The notes beneath the pieces are model-generated. The model worked only from the letters and a program-made list of their open reading frames with translations. It searched no databases and had not been told where the DNA came from. DNA of 10,460 nucleotides. Source: Spirochaetaceae bacterium. GTDB lineage: Bacteria > Spirochaetota > Spirochaetia > Treponematales > Breznakiellaceae. Both the position numbers and the translations under genes were made by a program. The stretch covers positions 1 through 10,460 of the forward strand of contig JAITCP010000098.1 of NCBI GenBank assembly GCA_031283025.1, in the 5' to 3' direction. Below, piece after piece: positions 4,858 through 10,460 of the stretch (its first letter is position 1; every line of letters begins with the position of its first letter).

Positions 4858-6551
4858 AAAAATTGCACCAGGCGCTTATTTTAATTGCGGTATATGTACT
4901 TGCTCTTGGTATTCGTGTGTATTGGCTTTCTCAAAAAAATGGTTTACATGTAGACGAAGGATTAACCATAGCCATTGCCTGCTACAATGATTTTATAGTA
5001 AGGAAAAATTATGAATATGGAAAAAAATATACCGGAAAAGAGCTGAAAGAAGCAAGCCTTGTTAGTTCTGCAGGCTTAAAAGATGCATTGGCCGATGTGC
5101 GTGATTTATGGAAAGATAACCGTGACCCCCCGCATACCAATTTGTATTATACATTTTTACGGCTTTCGCTGGCCGGGATCAAAACCGGCGATACGGCGCC
5201 GATTGTTTTTAGAGGGGGTATTCTCAATCTCCTGTTTTTTACCGTGTCGTTTATGTTCTTTTTTTTGTTAATGCGGCTGTTTTTTGCCGAATCTATACTA
5301 CTGCAGTGCGCATCGACATTCTGCGCATTTTTATCGACTGCAGCCATTTCCAATACGCTTTTTTTACGGCCGTATCAAATACAGGAAATGTTGTTTATTA
5401 TGTTCTGTTATTATTTTGTGTTAAGCATTGGATGGAAGAAATATATCATTCATGAAAGCAAATTGTTTATTGGCGTAAAGCCAATAGCGCTTATGTCATT
5501 GATTACGGCCTTTACACTTATGTCCGGATACTACGCATTAATTTTTATCGGGCTGTTTGGGCTGTATGCGGTTTATCTATTTTGCAAAAATAAAACATTT
5601 ACCGAAATACCTTATTACTTTGTGGTGTTATGCCTGGGAATATTGTTTGCCAGGATTTTTTATCCTAAATATATATCCGGCTTTTTTTCATATCGGGGGC
5701 AGGAGACTATAAAGACTATATCGGGCAATATACCGGAAAACATACTGTCTTCAATAACAAGCGCCGGAATTTTTTTACAGAAATATTTTTTTAGCTATCC
5801 TGTTATTGCTGTTGGTGTTTTATGCCTTGCGTATATAGCGGCTCAGTTATTTCGCCAACAAAAACTAATCGGGCTCGTACAGAAACTGCGCGGCAAAAAG
5901 ATGCCATCCGTTCAAAAAATGGCGTTGTTTATTTTTGCCGCATCAGTACTATATCTATTTATTGTTTTAATAATCGCCCCGTATAAGGTTTTGCGTTATG
6001 GTATGCCCGTTTTTCCTTTTTTTGTTATTTTGCCGGCAATGCTGATTAACTCTATAGGGGCACATTCGCGAAAAATGGCGGCGGGCGCAATGCTCTTATT
6101 GTGCGGGTGTTTTGCATTTAATGCAGTCAGGGAAAGCAAAATCGAAAATATTTTTCGCAATAAGCAAAATGAGTACGTGTTTACGCAAAACAAAGATACA
6201 CCAGTGTATGTCATTAACGGCAGTTGGTCATCGTGGAAATATGCCAATTTAATCCCCTATGTACATGATGAGCAGGCGTATTATTTTATCGACTGGTATG
6301 AACGTCTTGGTGAATATTTGAGGACAGGCCAGAAAATTGAAAGTATTCATCTGCCGGAAACAGAAAACTATAATGCCATTTATCTGCTTATTGAACATAT
6401 CCCGGAGTTTCCTCAACTCAATGATTTAATAATGGATAATTTACAAGATGTACAAGGTACGATAGAGAGCGAATTTGAAATTTACACCGGGGAGCCGGAA
6501 TCATGGTATCCGTATTTTAAGGGTAAAAAAATAATTTTGGATGGTCGTTAA
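4854..6551 (+). CDS. GT39/ArnT-like (GT-C fold) membrane glycosyltransferase, GtrC-like role
   Basis: The 565-residue integral membrane protein begins with a hydrophobic helix (about 8-25) followed by GLHVDEGLTIA (30-40). Its Asp34-Glu35 matches the catalytic acidic motif in the first periplasmic loop of PMT/ArnT-type enzymes. A second family-type motif, RDPPHTNLYY (90-99), and RPYQIQEML (172-180) follow. Many hydrophobic segments extend to about residue 415, then a soluble C-terminal domain of about 150 residues. The expected role is to take a sugar from the polyprenyl-phosphate carrier made and flipped by the two upstream products and add it to a surface polysaccharide, glycolipid or protein. 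The acceptor is unknown. The start overlaps the upstream stop (ATGA) and has a GGAGAGG Shine-Dalgarno. Sequence similarity among GtrC-type proteins is low, so the role comes mainly from operon position. Confidence 0.8.
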   Translation: MKKLHQALILIAVYVLALGIRVYWLSQKNGLHVDEGLTIAIACYNDFIVRKNYEYGKKYTGKELKEASLVSSAGLKDALADVRDLWKDNRDPPHTNLYYTFLRLSLAGIKTGDTAPIVFRGGILNLLFFTVSFMFFFLLMRLFFAESILLQCASTFCAFLSTAAISNTLFLRPYQIQEMLFIMFCYYFVLSIGWKKYIIHESKLFIGVKPIALMSLITAFTLMSGYYALIFIGLFGLYAVYLFCKNKTFTEIPYYFVVLCLGILFARIFYPKYISGFFSYRGQETIKTISGNIPENILSSITSAGIFLQKYFFSYPVIAVGVLCLAYIAAQLFRQQKLIGLVQKLRGKKMPSVQKMALFIFAASVLYLFIVLIIAPYKVLRYGMPVFPFFVILPAMLINSIGAHSRKMAAGAMLLLCGCFAFNAVRESKIENIFRNKQNEYVFTQNKDTPVYVINGSWSSWKYANLIPYVHDEQAYYFIDWYERLGEYLRTGQKIESIHLPETENYNAIYLLIEHIPEFPQLNDLIMDNLQDVQGTIESEFEIYTGEPESWYPYFKGKKIILDGR

Positions 6552-6561
6552 ACAGAAAGGC

Positions 6562-6575
6562 GGTGCAGCCGCACC
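6562..6575. terminator. Short hairpin between convergent genes, possible weak bidirectional terminator
   Basis: GGTGC (6562-6566) pairs with GCACC (6571-6575) around AGCC in the 27-bp gap between the glycosyltransferase and galE stop codons. No T-run follows on either strand, so termination activity is doubtful. Confidence 0.25.
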
Positions 6576-6578
6576 AGT

Positions 6579-7544
6579 CTATTGTTTCCGGTATGCTTCC
6601 CAACTGGTTTTTATCAGGGTTTCTAAATCCGAATATTCCGGTTTCCAACCAAGAAGGGAACGCGCAAGCCCCGCAGACGCTGTAAGTTTCCCCGGGTCTC
6701 CGGGGCGGCGTCCCGCAATCCGGGAAGGAATGGGCTGGCCCGTGATACGCCGGGCGGTTTCCAGCACTTCCAGTACGGAAGAGCCGGTTTCGCTTCCCAG
6801 GTTTACCGTAAGGCTTTTGTTGTTATTAACGACATAGTCCAGCGCCAGGACATGGGCCGCTGCCAGATCGCTCACATGGATATAATCCCGGATGCACGTA
6901 CCGTCCGGGGTTTCGTAGTCATTGCCGAATATTGCCAGTTCTTTCCGCATACCGCAGGCGGTTTCCATAATCACCGGCAGCAGGTTCGCGGGATTTTGTT
7001 CCAGCCCTGTTATGCGGCCCTTTACATCGTAACCCGCCGCATTAAAGTAACGCAGGCTTGCATAGCGAATCCCCTTGAGCCTGTCGTACCAGGAAAGGAA
7101 CCGTTCTATTTCCAGTTTGGTAAAACCGTAATAGTTTTCCGGATTGGCAGGATGTTTTTCATCTATGGGAAGGTAGGCCGGTTCGCCGTACACTGCGGCG
7201 CTGGATGAAAAAATTATATACTTTAACCCAATTTCGCTTGCCGCATTAAGAAGATTCACAGTGCCGGTAATGTTGTTTTGCGAATACTTTTCCGGCTTTT
7301 CCATGGATTCGCCCGCCGCTTTGAACGCCGCAAGGTACACAACGGCATCGTTTCCACGCAGGGCCCCGGTAAGCTGTTCATAGCGGAGTATGTCCCCGTG
7401 GATAAAGGCAGCATCGGGAAAGAGGTTTTCCCGCAGTCCGGTAGAAAGATTGTCAAAAACCGTAACCTTGTGTCCCCGGTCAAGCAATTCCCGGCTTACA
7501 TGGCTCCCTATATAGCCCGCTCCGCCAACGACAAGCACATTCAT
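6579..7544 (-). CDS. galE: UDP-glucose 4-epimerase
   Basis: The 321-residue protein is an extended short-chain dehydrogenase/reductase that interconverts UDP-glucose and UDP-galactose in the cytoplasm with bound NAD. Visible features are the NAD-binding GGAGYIG (7-13), DNLSTG (31-36), VVYLAAFKAAGES (68-80), IFSSSAAVYG (111-120) with the catalytic Ser, and the catalytic pair Tyr139-x3-Lys143 in YYGFTK. Also present are RYFNAAG (165-171), NPANLLP (184-190) and the family hallmark TPDGTCIRDYIHVSDLA (212-228). The start at 7544 puts the Rossmann motif at the usual place; an in-frame upstream extension to 7586 has no family match. No good Shine-Dalgarno precedes it, but TATACT stands 6 nt before the ATG. 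The gene is convergent with the gtr-like operon and could supply UDP-Gal to it or to other surface glycans. Confidence 0.95.
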   Translation of the reverse strand: MNVLVVGGAGYIGSHVSRELLDRGHKVTVFDNLSTGLRENLFPDAAFIHGDILRYEQLTGALRGNDAVVYLAAFKAAGESMEKPEKYSQNNITGTVNLLNAASEIGLKYIIFSSSAAVYGEPAYLPIDEKHPANPENYYGFTKLEIERFLSWYDRLKGIRYASLRYFNAAGYDVKGRITGLEQNPANLLPVIMETACGMRKELAIFGNDYETPDGTCIRDYIHVSDLAAAHVLALDYVVNNNKSLTVNLGSETGSSVLEVLETARRITGQPIPSRIAGRRPGDPGKLTASAGLARSLLGWKPEYSDLETLIKTSWEAYRKQ

Positions 7545-7550
7545 AACTTG

Positions 7551-7579
7551 AGTATAACCTAAAATCCGGTCATAATCTA
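7551..7579 (-). promoter_or_regulatory. Predicted galE promoter, leaderless arrangement
   Basis: TATACT (7556-7551) on the minus strand lies 6 nt (CAAGTT) before the galE ATG at 7544. A weak -35, TAGATT (7579-7574), is 17 nt upstream. The only AGG nearby is 13 nt from the ATG and overlaps the -10 flank, so it is unlikely to serve as Shine-Dalgarno. Confidence 0.38.
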
Positions 7580-7607
7580 GGGACATCTATATGAAAACGT
7601 GTATGGT
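7580..7607 (+). promoter_or_regulatory. Predicted promoter of the two-component operon, leaderless arrangement
   Basis: TATGGT (7602-7607) stands 6 nt (AAATAA) before the ATG at 7614, with GGGACA (7580-7585) as a partial -35 at 16-nt spacing. No Shine-Dalgarno is visible before the ATG. It is divergent from galE; the two start codons are only 69 bp apart. Confidence 0.35.
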
Positions 7608-7613
7608 AAATAA

Positions 7614-8300
7614 ATGGCAAAAATACTGATATGCGACGACGAACCAGGGCTGCGCGCTGTTATTAAAAGATACGCTCAGTTTGACGGGCATGAAGCGGCG
7701 GAAGCCGGTAACGGCATGGAAGCGGTAGAAGCCTGCAAAAAAGAAAAATTTGACATTATTATCATGGATATTATGATGCCGGAATTAGATGGTTTTGCGG
7801 CGGTTAAGGAAATACGAAAAACTTCTGACGTACCTATTATCATGCTCTCCGCCAGGGGGGAAGAATATGACAAGGTTTTAGGTTTCGAGTATGGGGTAGA
7901 CGATTATGTTGTAAAACCTTTTTCTTCCAAAGAAATAATGTTAAGAATCGCCGCCATACTCAGACGGAAAGCCGCAGTTACCCCAAGTAACGACGAGCAT
8001 GAGATGTTTACAAAAGACGGCTTTTCCGCCGACATGACATCTTATAAAATATTAATCGACGGCAAACAAGCGGAATTAGCGCCAAAGTTATACGATTTAT
8101 TGTTTTTTTTGATACGGAACAAGAACATTGCCGTTCCCCGCGAAAAAATTTTAATCGAGGTATGGGGTTATAAAAACTTCGACGATGTAAGGACGCTTGA
8201 TACGCATATAAAGCTGCTGCGGAAAGCAATGGGGCCATACGCAAATTTAATTACAACTCTGCGGGGGCATGGTTATAGATTCGAGGGGAACCTTGAATGA
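7614..8300 (+). CDS. OmpR/PhoB-type response regulator
   Basis: The 228-residue protein has an N-terminal receiver domain with acidic pocket Asp8-Asp9-Glu10, phospho-acceptor Asp52 (IIIMDIMMPE), Ser79 in MLSAR and Lys101 in VVKPF. A C-terminal winged-helix DNA-binding domain (about 128-225) contains LAPKLYDLLFFLIRN, VWGYKNFDDVRTLDTHIKLLRKAM and the closing LRGHGYRFE. It should be phosphorylated by the kinase encoded next to it and then act as a transcription factor. Its targets are not known, though galE and the adjacent operon are candidates by position. Its stop overlaps the kinase start (ATGA at 8297). The start ATG has a -10-like box 6 nt upstream and no Shine-Dalgarno. Confidence 0.95.
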   Translation: MAKILICDDEPGLRAVIKRYAQFDGHEAAEAGNGMEAVEACKKEKFDIIIMDIMMPELDGFAAVKEIRKTSDVPIIMLSARGEEYDKVLGFEYGVDDYVVKPFSSKEIMLRIAAILRRKAAVTPSNDEHEMFTKDGFSADMTSYKILIDGKQAELAPKLYDLLFFLIRNKNIAVPREKILIEVWGYKNFDDVRTLDTHIKLLRKAMGPYANLITTLRGHGYRFEGNLE

Positions 8301-9775
8301 ATTTAAACCAATTACGGTTAAAATGGAAGATTTTTGCCTTTCTGCTGGGTTTTTGCGCCCTGTTGTTGGTTGTTTTGTGGTTGTTTCAGACTGTATTTCT
8401 GGAATCCTTTTATAAAAAAATAAAAGTTACAGAAATAAAGCGCAATGCGGCTATAATTGTAAACAATATAGAGAGTGAAAATATAGAAGAAATTATTGCG
8501 GATATGTCCGATAACAACAATATTATCGTTACCATTGCCGATCCAAACGGAAAGAGCCTGCTGCGGAGTTTTCCTTCGGATAACAGGCGCAGGCTTGAAG
8601 AAAATGCGGTGTTAGTAACAAAGGCGCGGAACAACGGCGGCGAGATTCATGAGTATATAACGCCTTCAGCAGGAGACCGTCCCAGAAATAATGCGGAGTA
8701 TGACAGAACAGGAAGCGGCAGAACGGAGGGCGGCAGAGTTATGATTGCAAGACGGCCTCCGGCCCAATCCCTGATATATGTAAAAATGGCCAATAACAGG
8801 CGGGGTGAACAGTATGCCGTCATTATTCGCGCCGTTATTTCGCCCGTTAATGCCACAATAACAACATTACGTTACCAGTTATATTACATATCATGCATCG
8901 TTTTATTTTTTTCTGTAATTTTAGCAATCATAATCGCAAAAAGAGTTTCCAGACCCATTGAGGAAATCAGCCAAAGCGCGATGACGCTTGCCAACGGAAA
9001 CTATGACACGCGCTTTACGGGCAAGGGATTCTATGAGATAGCCGCTCTGTCCGACACATTGAACACGGCGGCTGTCGAATTAAGCCGGGTTGAAAATCTG
9101 CGGCGTGAATTACTGGCTAATGTATCGCACGATTTGCGGACGCCGCTTGCCCTGATTTACAGCTATGCGGAAATGATGCGCGATTTTCCCGGCGAAATCA
9201 CGCCGGAACAGACGCAGACTATAATGGACGAGACTCAGAGACTGGCAACTCTTGTCAACGATATACTGGATATATCGAAGCTGGAAAACGAAATGGAAAA
9301 GCTCAACACATCGCGCTGCAATCTTACTCAAAGTATTTTAGAAACGGCGAAAACAACAGAAAAGTTATTGAAAAAAGAGGGATTTGAAATTACATTTTCC
9401 CATAACGGCGATGTTTATGTTGACGCCGATAAAGCGAAAATTGACAGGGCGTTTTATAATCTGCTTATCAACGCCATAAATTATTCAGGTGAGAAGAGGA
9501 ATATATTGGTAACGCAGACGGTCGCCGGTAATCGTGTGCGAATAAGCGTTATTGATTACGGCGAAGGAATCGCGGAAGCTGACTTGCCGTTTATTTGGGA
9601 CAGGTATTACAAGAGCGGGAAAGCGCATAAACGAGCCGTTACCGGATCGGGGTTAGGGCTGTCCATCGTAAAGAAAATCATCGACATACACGGCGCTAAA
9701 TACGGCGTTATCTCTGAAACAGGCAAAGGCAGCACGTTTTGGTTTGAGATTGGACTGCCGGAATCGATGATATGA
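8297..9775 (+). CDS. Membrane sensor histidine kinase (HisKA-HATPase, HAMP)
   Basis: The 492-residue protein has TM1 at about 12-32, an extracytoplasmic sensor region at about 33-190, TM2 at about 194-214 and a HAMP linker (about 215-268, SRPIEEI...ANGNYDTRF). HisKA follows with phospho-acceptor His278 in ANVSHDLRTPLA, then a HATPase_c domain with N box NLLINAINYSG (388-398), G1 box DYGEGI (420-425), WDRYYK (435-439 region) and G2 box TGSGLGLSI (449-457). It is the cognate partner of the upstream response regulator, with overlapping start and stop and Shine-Dalgarno GAGGGG (8283-8288). The sensor region has no recognised ligand-binding motif. Residues about 126-148 are a polar, Arg/Asn/Gly-rich low-complexity stretch that looks like a loop insertion. 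The length is ordinary for this class. The signal sensed is unknown. Confidence 0.94.
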   Translation: MNLNQLRLKWKIFAFLLGFCALLLVVLWLFQTVFLESFYKKIKVTEIKRNAAIIVNNIESENIEEIIADMSDNNNIIVTIADPNGKSLLRSFPSDNRRRLEENAVLVTKARNNGGEIHEYITPSAGDRPRNNAEYDRTGSGRTEGGRVMIARRPPAQSLIYVKMANNRRGEQYAVIIRAVISPVNATITTLRYQLYYISCIVLFFSVILAIIIAKRVSRPIEEISQSAMTLANGNYDTRFTGKGFYEIAALSDTLNTAAVELSRVENLRRELLANVSHDLRTPLALIYSYAEMMRDFPGEITPEQTQTIMDETQRLATLVNDILDISKLENEMEKLNTSRCNLTQSILETAKTTEKLLKKEGFEITFSHNGDVYVDADKAKIDRAFYNLLINAINYSGEKRNILVTQTVAGNRVRISVIDYGEGIAEADLPFIWDRYYKSGKAHKRAVTGSGLGLSIVKKIIDIHGAKYGVISETGKGSTFWFEIGLPESMI

Positions 9776-9808
9776 TGCCATTAAGAGCTTGTCCCTTTTA
9801 TATAGATA

Positions 9809-9850
9809 GGAAGTAGGAAGTAGGGAGTAGGGAGTAGGGAATGGGGAGTG
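9809..9850. repeat. Heptanucleotide tandem repeat, 6 copies
   Basis: Six consecutive 7-bp units: GGAAGTA, GGAAGTA, GGGAGTA, GGGAGTA, GGGAATG, GGGAGTG. They lie in the gap between the convergent kinase and nuclease genes. The first units are exact pairs and the last two diverge, as in replication-slippage arrays. Neither gene is altered by copy number. The rest of the 106-bp gap (9776-9881) shows no gene and no clear terminator. Confidence 0.9.
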
Positions 9851-9871
9851 GTTATGACATTGATAGCTTCT

Positions 9872-9886
9872 GGTAACATGGTTACC
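9872..9886. repeat. Short inverted repeat at the end of the nuclease gene
   Basis: GGTAAC (9872-9877) and GTTACC (9881-9886) are separated by ATG, forming a 6-3-6 palindrome that spans the minus-strand stop codon at 9882-9884. It may mark an element boundary or a weak terminator, or be chance. Confidence 0.3.
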
Positions 9887-10460
9887 GCGGATAAAGCGCT
9901 TTTACTTTCTCAGGATCAAGTCGGGTAGCGGAAACAACAGTTTCAATTGGAAGGCCCAAATTAACCATATTTTGCGCAATGCCAAACGCTTCTTCGGCTC
10001 TACCTTTCTCCATGCCTTTCTCCATGCCCTCCTCATAACGTACCGCCAAGGCATCGTCCCAATTCCATTCCGTCATTAACATATTTACCACCTCCGATGC
10101 ATTCTGCTCAAAGAACTCTTTCAATATATCTTGTTCGCAGCAATACCTGATCGCTCTCTTCATCGCCGTTTCCAGGTTCCCATGTTCAGCTTTATATTCC
10201 CTCACCTTTGCTACGAAAATGCTGTACCCCGCAAGTTCTTTACAACGATGCACCTTTGCCTCGTTGCGGCCTTCGTTAATATTTACCACTCTTACTTCAA
10301 GTTCCAGTGCAGTCTTTTCAGTCAGCCCCGGAATGTCAAATCTCTCAAACAAATCTGACAACCGTAATAGTTCCTCGTCGGGATACGGCTCAATGCCGTT
10401 GTATAATACGAAAAATTCAGGCCGGGGAATCGAAAGCTTTTTGCCGGCGTATATGTCTTT
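9882..10460 (-). CDS. Rpn family / PD-(D/E)XK nuclease family transposase-like protein, N-terminus beyond the window
   Basis: The frame is open from the right edge (10460) to the stop at 9882, giving 192 C-terminal residues. It begins within the family's core, KLSIPRPEFFVLYNGIEPYPDEELLRL... split here by description: the motif PEFFVLYNG and then PDEELLRLSDLF are typical of the Rpn/DUF4351-like transposase_31 group. The middle has LEVRVVNIN, and the tail has EEGMEKGMEKGRAEEA followed by a helical NLGLPIETVV...RLDPEKVKAL end. Rpn proteins are DNA endonucleases linked to recombination, and paralogues are often numerous in Treponema genomes. The catalytic PD-(D/E)XK residues lie in the part outside the window, so activity cannot be judged. 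A TTG at 10361 is not the true start, since family sequence continues upstream. Confidence 0.82.
   Translation of the reverse strand, partial: KDIYAGKKLSIPRPEFFVLYNGIEPYPDEELLRLSDLFERFDIPGLTEKTALELEVRVVNINEGRNEAKVHRCKELAGYSIFVAKVREYKAEHGNLETAMKRAIRYCCEQDILKEFFEQNASEVVNMLMTEWNWDDALAVRYEEGMEKGMEKGRAEEAFGIAQNMVNLGLPIETVVSATRLDPEKVKALYPR
10004..10027. repeat. 12-bp tandem duplication in the Rpn gene tail
   Basis: CTTTCTCCATGC occurs twice in tandem (10004-10015, 10016-10027), encoding GMEK twice in frame. The tail helix of this family commonly varies in number of such units, so copy number here is likely variable between paralogues. Confidence 0.8.

Noticed and set aside
7545..7586. Fourteen-residue N-terminal extension of GalE
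   Set aside because: The extension precedes the standard MNVLVVGGAGYIG start and overlaps the predicted promoter; no family member needs it.
7591..7629. Leader peptide of 12 codons overlapping the response regulator start
   Set aside because: It has an ATG but no Shine-Dalgarno, overlaps the predicted -10 box, and shows no attenuator-like structure.
9809..9850. CRISPR array
   Set aside because: The units are 7 bp with no spacers between them; it is a simple tandem repeat.
10359..10361. TTG at 10361 as the start of the Rpn-family gene
   Set aside because: The same frame continues upstream to the window edge with recognisable family sequence (PEFFVLYNG), so the gene is cut by the edge, not started here.

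Overview
The window looks like a chromosomal stretch of a spirochaete, most plausibly a termite-gut-type Treponema. This is inferred from the gene repertoire and style: a radical SAM/DUF4130 DNA-repair pair, a Cys-rich DUF6485 protein, an Rpn/PD-(D/E)XK transposase-type nuclease with a GMEKGMEKG tail, short dispersed palindromes containing AAAACTTCAGTTTT, and moderate GC. No rRNA or other phylogenetic marker is present, so the assignment is tentative.

Left part (1-2375, mostly minus strand). A palindromic repeat element (1-119) lies just past the stop codon of a short DUF4130 protein (120-608). Directly upstream of it, 19 bp away and on the same strand, is a radical SAM protein of the putative DNA modification/repair family (628-2109). 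This gene carries three in-frame low-complexity insertions and a C-terminal sliding-clamp-like motif. Next is a Cys-rich DUF6485 protein (2154-2375), whose promoter is back-to-back with that of a plus-strand alpha/beta hydrolase (2448-3401).

Middle part (3494-6551, plus strand). Three genes overlap at ATGA junctions or near them: a GtrB-type polyprenyl-phosphate glycosyltransferase, a GtrA-type flippase-like membrane protein, and a large GT39/GT-C-type membrane glycosyltransferase. This is the gtrABC layout that loads a sugar on a lipid carrier, flips it and transfers it to a surface glycan. It is visibly more AT-rich than its left neighbours. A convergent galE (UDP-glucose 4-epimerase, 6579-7544, minus) sits beside it and could supply UDP-galactose.

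Right part (7614-10460). An OmpR-type response regulator and its membrane histidine kinase overlap by ATGA. After them come a 6 x 7-bp tandem repeat and the C-terminal part of an Rpn-family nuclease that runs off the right edge.

The most unusual signal is regulatory. All four transcription-unit-leading genes that lack a Shine-Dalgarno sequence (radical SAM, hydrolase, galE, response regulator) have a TATRNT -10-like box 5-6 nt before the ATG, which predicts leaderless mRNAs. The radical SAM promoter is also covered by a perfect 7-2-7 palindrome. The second strong signal is a degenerate 15-bp/5-residue repeat that appears in all three insertions of the radical SAM gene.
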